64,000 bases of DNA from Winogradskyella haliclonae (GTDB taxonomy: Bacteria; Bacteroidota; Bacteroidia; Flavobacteriales; Flavobacteriaceae). Under the pieces are notes generated by a model. That model had not been told where the DNA came from, ran no database searches, and saw only the letters and a program-made list of their open reading frames with translations. Every line of letters starts with the position of its first letter. Position 1 is the stretch's first letter. The stretch spans positions 124,001 through 188,000 of the forward strand of contig NZ_BMDQ01000001.1 in the NCBI RefSeq assembly GCF_014635865.1. Reading direction: 5' to 3'. The translations under genes were made by a program, and so were the position numbers. Of this stretch, positions 55,112-63,450 are shown in pieces.

Positions 55112-58100
55112 ATGGACATCTATCTTTTAAAATCAACAGCCATACTAGCCATATTATGGGTGCTCTATGTTTTGCTTTTAGAAAAAGAAAACATGCATCG
55201 TTTTAAGCGTTTTTATTTGTTAACCTCAATAGTTGCTGCATTTTACATTCCACTTTTAAGTATCACACAATATGTTTATGTAGAACCTATTGATGGTATT
55301 AACTTCAGCAAAAAGATAATTCCTTTTATAATCGATGATTCGTCACAGATTACTGAAACTCAATTTTGGACCTTAGAACGCCTACTCTGGTCAGTTTACG
55401 CATTAGGTGTATTAGTTTTTGGAATACGCTTTTTAAGCAACTTATTTAAGATTATAAAAACGATTCAGGTTAACGAAAAAGAGAAGCAATCTTTCATCAC
55501 TTTGGTCTTACTCAAACAATTGATTAGCCCACATACTTTTTTCAACTATATTTTTCTGAATAAATCAAAGTTTGAAAACAATGATGTACCAAAAGAAGTA
55601 CTAGTTCACGAAGAGACGCACGCTAAACAAAAACACAGTTTGGACATCTTGTTTATAGAGTTAATGCAAATGATCTTTTGGTTTCAACCTTTTATTTGGT
55701 TATATAAGAAACGTATAAAACTTAATCATGAATTTTTAGCAGATCAAGCTGTAGTTGACAAAGGTTTTGAACCTTCTAATTATCAAAACACCTTATTATC
55801 CTATTCAACAAATCAAGACTATAGCTTATCTAGTGCTATACATTATTCATCCATCAAAAAACGATTTACAGTTATGAAAACACAAACATCAAAACACAAA
55901 AAGTGGCTTTTAAGCCTTTTCATTCTTTCTATCTTAGGCATCTTGTTTTACAGCTTTAGTGATAGCGAAATCATTGAAATTGAAAAAACTACAGAAAAAA
56001 ATTTAACTGCGCAAACAGTAACCCAAACCTTATCTTCTGAGAATGATAGAGCCTCCGAAACTCTGATGAATGAGTACAAAAATTTCATTAAAGAATTTAA
56101 TGAGACAAGGATTATTTATGGAGATGCATATGAACGTGCTATAATTATCTATAATCAATTAATGTCTGATGAACAGAGAGCCTCGGTTGAGAAATATCCA
56201 GATCGGATAATTCCTAAGCCAAATCTTTCGAAAGTAAAAGCTAAAAACCCTACAGCCTCACAATTCGAAGCTTTTAAAAACAGGAAAGAATATGCAATAT
56301 GGATAGATGGGAAATATGTACCAAATACAGAGTTAGACAATTACACATCTAAAGATTTTGTACATGTTTCTGGATCACATGTTTATAAAAATGCTCGTAG
56401 TGAAAAATTTCCACAACCTAACCAATATCATTTGTATACAAAAGCTGGATTTAAAGCTATATATCAAGATTCTCAACTAAAAAGATATAAAGAAGCAACA
56501 ACTACATATTCTAATGCTATTAAGACTTATTTGAAAGGAAATCAAACAGATAATTCAGAGTTAATAATCCTAAAAGCAAAAGCAGACGATATTTATAAGA
56601 CGTTTTCTTCCACTGAAATAAAAACTAATAATATAAGAACCGCTCCTCCAGTACCTGCTAAAAAAATCTCGCATACAGCAAGAAGTATTAGCATAAAGGT
56701 TTTAGATGATGGTAGTTACTTAGTTGATGGAAAGAAGGCCAGCAAAAAATCATTGGTCTCTACTGTTAATCAATTACATCAAGATGTTACATCAGAAGTA
56801 CGGAATAAGATTATTAATATTCATCTCACTTTTGCGGACAAAGAAACCGAAGATGAAGTTTGGTTTATCTACAATGCCTTAAAGAATTATGGCTTTCACC
56901 GATTGGTAACCAAAAACCAAGAGGTTATTAAAAGTAAAGGAAACACACCTTTTAGAAGTAATAAAAAATCTAAAATCCAACAAAAACTACCTACAGCAAA
57001 AGAAGTTGCAGAATTTAATATTTGGGCTAAAAAAATAAATAGTGATACAAAAATTATTTCTGGCAATACAAAACATCTTCCTATTGTAGATGAAAAGAAA
57101 TTAATAAAATATGCTGGTATTTATAACAGAATGTCAGCACAGCAGAAAAAAAATGCAGAGCAAATGCCATTTCCTGGATTTGAAAATATTAAAGGAACTG
57201 AAACATCAATTTCTATCGAGCCAAATACATACCAGCAAAGCCCAGCAACAGTAAAAGAAATTGCCTCATACAATACTTGGGCTAAAAAGATGAATACTCA
57301 AATTAACAATGCTAAGGCAAATACAAATGTTGCATATCCGATTATTAAAAAAGTTGAAATAGAAAAGTATAAGTCTATCTATCAAAGAATGACGGAAGCA
57401 CAGCGTACTAAATCGGAGGCATTTCCAAATATTCCACCGCCACCTCCACCGCCGCCAATAAAGATAGAGCAATACAAAAAAGGTAGCAAGAAAACACTAA
57501 GTCAGATTATAAAAGAAACACCTAAAAATGTAGAGTCTGGTTACGAAGTTTTAGATAATGGTGAATCGCATTATTACATCATCAATAAAGGCAAAAAAAT
57601 CTATTATAACAAAGACGGTTATATTACTGATGATAAAGGAAATGTCATACCACCGCCTCCGCCTCCAGTGCCTGCACCAACTCCCGTAAGTATAAAGGTT
57701 AACAAAAGTAAAGGCGGCCCTAATGCAGATGATATAAATTTTAGATACTATAATACTGGACCTCGTAAAGTTTACATTTCAATTTCTAAAACAGGAGAAT
57801 TCGCCATTGTAAAAAATGAGTTTAATAACACCTTATTTGAGGCAACAACACTCTCAGAGATAGAACATCTATTATCTAAATTATCTGATGAAGAACTAAA
57901 AAACACTTTTATATTTTCAAGTTATAGCGATCTAAAAAAATATCGTAATAAACCTTCTTCAACTCTAGAATATCAAAATGATATTGAAATATGGCTGGTA
58001 AAAGCAGAGCTCAAAAATGGGAGTATCGTCAAAGACATTAGTTTCCCTAAAAGTAATACTATATTTCAACTAGCAAATGATAATGGTATTGGTGAACTAA

Positions 58101-58165
58101 AGCCTTATTTGCAAAAACTTGCTACAGTCTTTAAAAAATATAAAGAGATTAATACAACACTTTAA
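55112..58165 (+). CDS. BlaR1-like M56 membrane metalloprotease with long repeat-bearing C-terminal region
   Basis: A 1017-residue sensor protease. Residues 1-280 are the M56 part: four membrane helices (about 5-22, 35-52, 92-112, 264-282) and zinc site H166-E-E-T-H170 with E207 (HEFLADQ). The rest replaces the penicillin-binding domain of BlaR1. It holds a helical motif seen at least three times (321-363, 634-685, 719-772; ending in IYxxMSxxQ...E.xP), an ExbD/TolR-like stretch (524-610; SIKVLDDGSYLVDG), and two Pro runs (774-782, 847-852). The signal sensed is unknown. In an operon with blaI. Confidence 0.9.
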   Translation: MDIYLLKSTAILAILWVLYVLLLEKENMHRFKRFYLLTSIVAAFYIPLLSITQYVYVEPIDGINFSKKIIPFIIDDSSQITETQFWTLERLLWSVYALGVLVFGIRFLSNLFKIIKTIQVNEKEKQSFITLVLLKQLISPHTFFNYIFLNKSKFENNDVPKEVLVHEETHAKQKHSLDILFIELMQMIFWFQPFIWLYKKRIKLNHEFLADQAVVDKGFEPSNYQNTLLSYSTNQDYSLSSAIHYSSIKKRFTVMKTQTSKHKKWLLSLFILSILGILFYSFSDSEIIEIEKTTEKNLTAQTVTQTLSSENDRASETLMNEYKNFIKEFNETRIIYGDAYERAIIIYNQLMSDEQRASVEKYPDRIIPKPNLSKVKAKNPTASQFEAFKNRKEYAIWIDGKYVPNTELDNYTSKDFVHVSGSHVYKNARSEKFPQPNQYHLYTKAGFKAIYQDSQLKRYKEATTTYSNAIKTYLKGNQTDNSELIILKAKADDIYKTFSSTEIKTNNIRTAPPVPAKKISHTARSISIKVLDDGSYLVDGKKASKKSLVSTVNQLHQDVTSEVRNKIINIHLTFADKETEDEVWFIYNALKNYGFHRLVTKNQEVIKSKGNTPFRSNKKSKIQQKLPTAKEVAEFNIWAKKINSDTKIISGNTKHLPIVDEKKLIKYAGIYNRMSAQQKKNAEQMPFPGFENIKGTETSISIEPNTYQQSPATVKEIASYNTWAKKMNTQINNAKANTNVAYPIIKKVEIEKYKSIYQRMTEAQRTKSEAFPNIPPPPPPPPIKIEQYKKGSKKTLSQIIKETPKNVESGYEVLDNGESHYYIINKGKKIYYNKDGYITDDKGNVIPPPPPPVPAPTPVSIKVNKSKGGPNADDINFRYYNTGPRKVYISISKTGEFAIVKNEFNNTLFEATTLSEIEHLLSKLSDEELKNTFIFSSYSDLKKYRNKPSSTLEYQNDIEIWLVKAELKNGSIVKDISFPKSNTIFQLANDNGIGELKPYLQKLATVFKKYKEINTTL

Positions 58166-58183
58166 TTACTGTATTCTAAAATC

Positions 58184-58211
58184 AAAACCTCGAGCCTCTC
58201 GAGGTTTTTTT
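58184..58211 (+). terminator. Terminator after the M56 gene
   Basis: An 11-bp stem AAAACCTCGAG (58184-58194) with CTCGAGGTTTT (58198-58208), loop CCT, followed by more T to 58211. It lies 18 bases after the stop of the M56 gene. Confidence 0.9.
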
Positions 58212-58288
58212 AGCTTCAAACTGTAACAAAACCAAATATTTAGCGTTCTAATAAACCAACAACCACCGCAATCAAAAAACAAATCATT

Positions 58289-59389
58289 ATGCTAAAGCAA
58301 TTTTTTATCATCTGCTCTGGAGCTGACACCGATATTCTTAAAGAATGTTCTATAGGCGAACAAAACAAATATGCTGGTATAGGTGCCACTGTATTTTTTA
58401 CAGCTGTTATGGCAACTATAGCTGCTAGCTATGCACTTTACACTGTTTTTGACACCCTGTATTCTGCTATCTTTTTTGGATTGATTTGGGGCCTTCTTAT
58501 TTTTAACTTAGACCGTTATATTGTTTCAACAATAAAAAAGAGAGATAATGTTATCGATGAAATTATTCAGGCGTCTCCACGAATTTTATTAGCAGTAATC
58601 ATAGCCGTAGTAATTTCAAAACCTTTAGAGCTTAAGATTTTTGAAAAAGAAATCAATCAAGTTTTGTTAGAGCAAAAAAATGATTTAACACTTGCTAATC
58701 AAAATCAAATTGCAGAACAATTTACGCCAAAGATTACAGAATTACAGAATGATATTGCTGCTTATCAGTCAGAAATTGATACTAAAGAGGCTGAGGTTAA
58801 TGCGCTGTACGATGTATACATTGGTGAAGCCGAAGGTACTTCTGGCACCAACAAACTTGGCAAAGGTCCTGTTTATAAAGAAAAACGTGAAAAACATGAT
58901 GTTGCTTTAGCAGAATTGCAACAGCTAAAAACAGATAATAAAGCAAAAATTACAGGTTTAGAATCTGAAATAGCTGAGTTGCAGGCCACTCAAAAAACCA
59001 ATGTTGCAAACTCACAACCGGTGATAGACAACTTTGATGGCTTAATGGCGCGTGTCAACGCCTTAGGTAAATTACCATGGTTACCTTCGTTTTTTATATT
59101 CTTATTATTCTTAGCAATTGAAACTTCTCCAATATTTGCAAAGTTATTATCGCCTAAAGGCGAGTTTGATTTCCGTTTGCAAGACCAAGAAACTAACATT
59201 AAAACATGGACGATGCAAAAAGTTAATGAGCGTAAACTATTATTAAAAACTGATAACGATGTCAACAACAGAGTTTACAATGACATTGCTGATGAAGAAG
59301 AAGTCATTAATTACAAGCACAAAAAAGCTCGAGAACTTATGCAACTACAAGCTGATGCCTTTTTTAAGAATCAGAAAGGTGCGCTTTAA
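58289..59389 (+). CDS. DUF4407 membrane protein with coiled coil
   Basis: A 366-residue inner-membrane protein of the DUF4407 family: ICSGADTDILKECSIGEQNKY at the start, helices near residues 28-48, 52-72 and 93-112, LDRYIVSTIKK after the second helix, a long coiled coil (about 120-250) and a fourth helix (268-290). Function is not established. Stands alone after the M56 terminator. Confidence 0.9.
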   Translation: MLKQFFIICSGADTDILKECSIGEQNKYAGIGATVFFTAVMATIAASYALYTVFDTLYSAIFFGLIWGLLIFNLDRYIVSTIKKRDNVIDEIIQASPRILLAVIIAVVISKPLELKIFEKEINQVLLEQKNDLTLANQNQIAEQFTPKITELQNDIAAYQSEIDTKEAEVNALYDVYIGEAEGTSGTNKLGKGPVYKEKREKHDVALAELQQLKTDNKAKITGLESEIAELQATQKTNVANSQPVIDNFDGLMARVNALGKLPWLPSFFIFLLFLAIETSPIFAKLLSPKGEFDFRLQDQETNIKTWTMQKVNERKLLLKTDNDVNNRVYNDIADEEEVINYKHKKARELMQLQADAFFKNQKGAL

Positions 59390-59517
59390 TAATTAGTTAG
59401 TACTTTTAGGTTGAATAAAATTTAACCTTATGAAATGAGCCATAACAATTCTTGACATTCATGGAAATGTTAATGGCGAATTACATCTGCCCGATATAAA
59501 ATAATAGATTTAAACAG

Positions 59518-59988
59518 ATGAAAAAGTATTTATTTATCCTTAGCGTAGGCTTGATTACTTACAATTGTATTAGTGTTAGAGCTGATGTTGGCGACGTCAA
59601 TGTTGTAGAATCTACTGACTACAACACTGCAAAATCAGCTATTCTTAAAGTTATGAAAGACCAAGAAACCGCATGGAATAATGGAGACCTTGAGGGTTTT
59701 ATGCAAGGGTATTGGAGAAGTGATTCACTTAAGTTCTATGGCAGTAATGGCTTAACTAAAGGTTGGCAAAACACATTAGACAATTATAAGCGTGGTTACC
59801 CAACAAAAGCGCAAACAGGCACTTTAAACTTTGTGATTAATGATATCTCTAATATTGAAGGTGATAATTACTGGGTAATGGGAGAGTATCATCTAAAACG
59901 TGACGCTGGTGATGCCGATGGTGTTTTTATCATCATCTTTAAACGTATTGATGGCGAATGGAAAATTGTAGCTGATATGAGTTGTTAA
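59518..59988 (+). CDS. DUF4440/SnoaL-like exported protein
   Basis: A 156-residue protein with an N-terminal signal (MKKYLFILSVGLITYNC; Cys17 may be a lipidation site). The remaining part matches the NTF2-like DUF4440 fold: MKDQETAWNNGDLEGFMQGY, then KGWQNTLDNYKR and FIIIFKRIDGEWKIVADMSC. Such folds bind small molecules or act as enzymes; here no role can be given. It ends 5 bases before the in-frame beginning of the DUF1905 sequence. Confidence 0.88.
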   Translation: MKKYLFILSVGLITYNCISVRADVGDVNVVESTDYNTAKSAILKVMKDQETAWNNGDLEGFMQGYWRSDSLKFYGSNGLTKGWQNTLDNYKRGYPTKAQTGTLNFVINDISNIEGDNYWVMGEYHLKRDAGDADGVFIIIFKRIDGEWKIVADMSC

Positions 59989-60083
59989 CATAAATAACTA
60001 AAACTGCAACTATCGAAGCTAAGATTAAATATACATTCTCAAGTAAACTTTGGAAAAGTAATGGTAATGGAGGGTGGTATTTT

Positions 60084-60311
60084 ATGTCGCTGCCAGAATT
60101 AATGTCTAAAGAAATTAGAACTCACCTTCAATGGCAAGAAGAAGGTTGGGGAAGACTTAAAGCCAATGCTAAAATTAAAAATTTACAATGGGAAACAGCT
60201 ATCTGGTTTGATACTAAAACAAAAACCTATTTACTTCCTATAAAAGCTGTAATTAGAAAGAAACTAAATCTCGAAATTGATAACCTTTTAGAAGTTGAAA
60301 TCTTTATTTAA
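60084..60311 (+). CDS. DUF1905 domain protein, start uncertain
   Basis: 75 residues from the first ATG (MSLPELMSKEIRTHL ... YLLPIKAVIRKKLNL), matching DUF1905. The family's N-terminal strand (YTFSSKLWKSNGNGGWYF) is encoded in the same frame directly upstream, from 59994 on, but without any ATG, GTG or TTG. The frame reads ATA ACT AAA ACT right after the previous stop, so the original ATG may have mutated to ATA, or an ATA/ATT start is used. As drawn, the product lacks its first strand. The 3' end shares TTAA with the convergent DUF1272 gene. Confidence 0.6.
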   Translation: MSLPELMSKEIRTHLQWQEEGWGRLKANAKIKNLQWETAIWFDTKTKTYLLPIKAVIRKKLNLEIDNLLEVEIFI

Positions 60312-60574
60312 TCTCCTTTCTTCATATCTCTATAATGCGTCTCAAAATCGACAGGTTTGTGCACTATCACTTTTGATACAGGATATTTTTCCAGCAAATG
60401 TTCAGATCTTATAGGTCGTTTCTCAAAACCGCCACCGCAATTGGGACAAACTTCTTTTAATTTCTCAACACAATCTTTGCAAAACGTACATTCAAAAGTA
60501 CATATCATTGCATCCTCAGCATCAAAAGGCAATGCTTTATTACAATTCTCGCATGTAGGTCTAATTTGTAGCAT
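60308..60574 (-). CDS. DUF1272 zinc-binding protein
   Basis: An 88-residue protein with a cysteine pattern for two zinc sites: CENC, C25-TFEC-TFCKDC, then CPNC. This matches DUF1272, whose function is unknown. Its ATG shares one base with the stop of the upstream PhnA-like gene (TAATG), so they are translated together. Confidence 0.9.
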   Translation of the reverse strand: MLQIRPTCENCNKALPFDAEDAMICTFECTFCKDCVEKLKEVCPNCGGGFEKRPIRSEHLLEKYPVSKVIVHKPVDFETHYRDMKKGD

Positions 60575-61137
60575 TATAACTTCTTTACATATTTAGTTAC
60601 AATTACTGTAAGCGTTGGTCCAACTTTACCTTCAATATATTCGGAGTTGTTTCTATCTAATCGAATATTTCTAACGGCAGTCCCTTGTTTTGCCACCATG
60701 CTTGAACCTTTAATTTTTAAATCTTTAATCAAAACCACAGAATCACCTGTATCCAATACAACGCCATTAACATCACGATGAATAATTTGGTTCTCATCAA
60801 CTTCTCCATCTCCAGCAGCTTTGGCTATTTCTAAGACATCATCTTCCATATACATCATACCCAACATATCCTCTGTCCAGCTTTGATTAACTCTATTAAG
60901 CATACGCCAAGCCATAACTTTTACAGCATCATGTTCACTCCACATACTAGCATTTAAGCAACGCCAATGGTTGGCTTCAATCTTTTCTGAAGCTTCCATT
61001 TGTTCGACACAAGTATTACAACCATAGAGTGCCATTTCTTTGGCATTTGGCACATTATAAACGGATAAGTTTTCTACTGAGCCACATAATTCGCATTGAT
61101 TATTACTACGTTGCTTTATTTCTTTTTCTGAAATCAT
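60574..61137 (-). CDS. PhnA/YjdM-like protein
   Basis: A 187-residue protein. Residues 10-50 are a zinc ribbon (CELCGS and CNTCVEQ). Residues 120-187 form the PhnA C-terminal domain (DTGDSVVLIKDLKIKGSS, GTAVRNIRL). The middle contains an extra helical stretch (WRCLNASMWSEHDAVKVMAWRML). The name PhnA does not imply phosphonoacetate hydrolase; the role is unknown. It overlaps the DUF1272 gene by one base. Confidence 0.88.
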   Translation of the reverse strand: MISEKEIKQRSNNQCELCGSVENLSVYNVPNAKEMALYGCNTCVEQMEASEKIEANHWRCLNASMWSEHDAVKVMAWRMLNRVNQSWTEDMLGMMYMEDDVLEIAKAAGDGEVDENQIIHRDVNGVVLDTGDSVVLIKDLKIKGSSMVAKQGTAVRNIRLDRNNSEYIEGKVGPTLTVIVTKYVKKL

Positions 61138-61186
61138 ATCTAATATTGAAAGCTCAAAGATAATTTTATTACATAAATTGAATGAA

Positions 61187-62437
61187 CTAAAACCTCCTAT
61201 CAGGATGAAATAAATCCATATCTAAGCTTGTCTTTTTATCTTGAATAATTTCGGACACTATTTTCCCAGTTGCTGGTCCTAAACTCCAACCCATCATAGC
61301 ATGACCAGTAGCAATCGTCAAATTTTTACATTTTGAAGATTTTCCAACGTATGGCAATCCATCTGGCGAACATGGTCTTAGTCCGCACTTGGCGCTGTTT
61401 AATGTTTCTAGCTTTATATCATCAAGGCTAGAGTAATAGTTTTTAGCAGCTTTGGCAATGGCATTAACTCTAACCGGATTAATAGCATTGTTGATACCAG
61501 CTATCTCCATTGTACCTCCAAATCTGGTAAACCCATCCATTGGCGTAACCGCAACTTTTGCTTCACTCAATATTGCCGGAATGGTAATTCCTGTAGGTTC
61601 TTCAACATTAATAGAATACCCTTTCCCTGCTTGAAGCGGAATTTTAATTCCTAACTTTTTTGACAACTTTTGGCTCCAACTTCCGGCTGCCATAACTATT
61701 TCATCAGCAATTAACTCTTGTTTATTGGTTATAATTTTTGAAATTGAATTCCCAGCGATTTCAATATCTAAAACTTCTTCATTAGCAAAGAACGCTACAC
61801 CTTCAGATTTTAAAAACTTTATCATATCCTTCATAAAATCATTAGGTGTCATATGTGCATCAGAATGAAAATAAATAGCCCCTTTTATATTTAAATCTAC
61901 ATTTGGCTCTAATGATTTTACTTCTGAAGGCGAAAGGTTTTCAACTTTTAAACCTTCTTTAATAGCGCGTTGGCCAACTTTCCATTCTTCTTCACCTGCT
62001 TTATCAGATTGATAACACATCAATAAGCCTTTTCTCTCATAATGGAAATCAAAATCCCCAGAACCATTCATCTCTTTGTAAAGTTCTCTACTTAAAACAT
62101 TAAAGTCTATAAGTATTGGTGTAGCCTTTTCTACTTTAGATGCTTTAGCAGATTTCTTAAAAGCGTATACCCATTTTAAAAAATCCATATCTAATCTTGG
62201 CTTAACATAAAATGGACTTGCAGGATTTAACATCCATTTTAAGCCTTTTGTGATAATTCCTGGTTGAGATAATGGTACAAAATGGCTTGGTGTGATATAA
62301 CCCGAATTTACATAAGAAGCACCAGAGCTAAAGTTAGATTTATCTACAACAGTCACTTTACATCCTGATTTATATAAATAATACGCCGAACTTAGACCTA
62401 TTATTCCTCCTCCAATAATGACTACGTTTTTACTCAT
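61187..62437 (-). CDS. FAD-dependent D-amino acid dehydrogenase, probable D-hydroxyproline dehydrogenase
   Basis: A 416-residue flavoprotein. N-terminal VVIIGGGIIGLSSAYYLYKSG binds FAD; AGSWSQKLSKKLG and GLRPCSPDGLPYVG are DadA/DAO-family marks. Between the hydroxyproline epimerase (2 bases upstream) and the end of the operon, it most likely oxidises cis-4-hydroxy-D-proline to pyrroline-4-hydroxy-2-carboxylate. General D-amino acid dehydrogenase activity cannot be excluded. Confidence 0.9.
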   Translation of the reverse strand: MSKNVVIIGGGIIGLSSAYYLYKSGCKVTVVDKSNFSSGASYVNSGYITPSHFVPLSQPGIITKGLKWMLNPASPFYVKPRLDMDFLKWVYAFKKSAKASKVEKATPILIDFNVLSRELYKEMNGSGDFDFHYERKGLLMCYQSDKAGEEEWKVGQRAIKEGLKVENLSPSEVKSLEPNVDLNIKGAIYFHSDAHMTPNDFMKDMIKFLKSEGVAFFANEEVLDIEIAGNSISKIITNKQELIADEIVMAAGSWSQKLSKKLGIKIPLQAGKGYSINVEEPTGITIPAILSEAKVAVTPMDGFTRFGGTMEIAGINNAINPVRVNAIAKAAKNYYSSLDDIKLETLNSAKCGLRPCSPDGLPYVGKSSKCKNLTIATGHAMMGWSLGPATGKIVSEIIQDKKTSLDMDLFHPDRRF

Positions 62438-62439
62438 TT

Positions 62440-63450
62440 TTATATAACTTGAAATCCAAATGCATAAGGGTCATCTTCATCATCAATAGTAATAGTATTA
62501 TGTCCATAAATTTTTGCCCAACCTTGAATACTTGGCACTATGGCTAGCTTACCATCCAAGGTCGCTTCCTTTTCAACTCGTCCAATAAAGGTACTACCTA
62601 TAACACTTTCATGAACAAAAGGTTCTCCAATTTTTAATTGCCCTTTAGTGTATAGTTGTGCTAATCTTGCAGATGTTCCTGTGCCACATGGACTTCTATC
62701 AATAGCTTTATCACCATAGAATACAGCATTTCTTCCTGATGAATTTTTATCAATTGTGCTGCCTGTCCAAAGCATGTGTGATACATCCTTTATAGTTTCA
62801 TTTTCTGGATGAATAAATTGATTAGGGTATTTGGCATTTATTCGCGCTCTTAACACCTGTGAATAGCTAACAATTTTGCTTGCAGTATAATCTTGAATAC
62901 CGTTAAAGTTTTTTTGTGGGTCAATAATGACATAAAAATTTCCGCCATAAGCGACATCAAAAACAATCTCACCAAGTTCAGGGCAATCAACTGTTAAATC
63001 CGTTGCTGCGAGGTAGCTTTTTACATTGGTTAGCTTTACCCAATCTACTTTATCATTTGTTTTTTGATAATCTATTTCAACCAAACCAGCAGGCGCTTCC
63101 ATTCGTATTTTTCCAGGAGTTTTTGGCCGCACTAAACCTTCTTCAATAGCTATTGTTATCGTTCCGATTGTACCATGTCCGCACATAGGCAGGCATCCCG
63201 AAGTTTCTATAAATAAAATCGCAAAATCATTTTCAGGGTTGTGTGGTGGATATAAAATACTTCCACTCATCATATCATGCCCACGAGGTTCAAACATTAA
63301 ACCCTTTCTAATCCAATCGAATTCTTTTAGAAAATGCTGACGCTTTTCACTCATATTTTTACCTATAAGTTTTGGGCCACCACTTTTAATAACTCTAACA
63401 GGATTGCCACAAGTATGGGCATCTATACAAACAAATGTGTTCTTAGCCAT
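62440..63450 (-). CDS. 4-hydroxyproline epimerase (proline racemase family)
   Basis: A 336-residue cytoplasmic epimerase. The catalytic cysteine pair is visible as MCGHGTIG and SPCGTGTSA; both are Cys, as in racemases/epimerases and not the Thr form of dehydratases. It turns trans-4-hydroxy-L-proline into cis-4-hydroxy-D-proline. Its start codon directly follows the aldehyde dehydrogenase stop; the flavoprotein follows after 2 bases. Confidence 0.93.
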   Translation of the reverse strand: MAKNTFVCIDAHTCGNPVRVIKSGGPKLIGKNMSEKRQHFLKEFDWIRKGLMFEPRGHDMMSGSILYPPHNPENDFAILFIETSGCLPMCGHGTIGTITIAIEEGLVRPKTPGKIRMEAPAGLVEIDYQKTNDKVDWVKLTNVKSYLAATDLTVDCPELGEIVFDVAYGGNFYVIIDPQKNFNGIQDYTASKIVSYSQVLRARINAKYPNQFIHPENETIKDVSHMLWTGSTIDKNSSGRNAVFYGDKAIDRSPCGTGTSARLAQLYTKGQLKIGEPFVHESVIGSTFIGRVEKEATLDGKLAIVPSIQGWAKIYGHNTITIDDEDDPYAFGFQVI

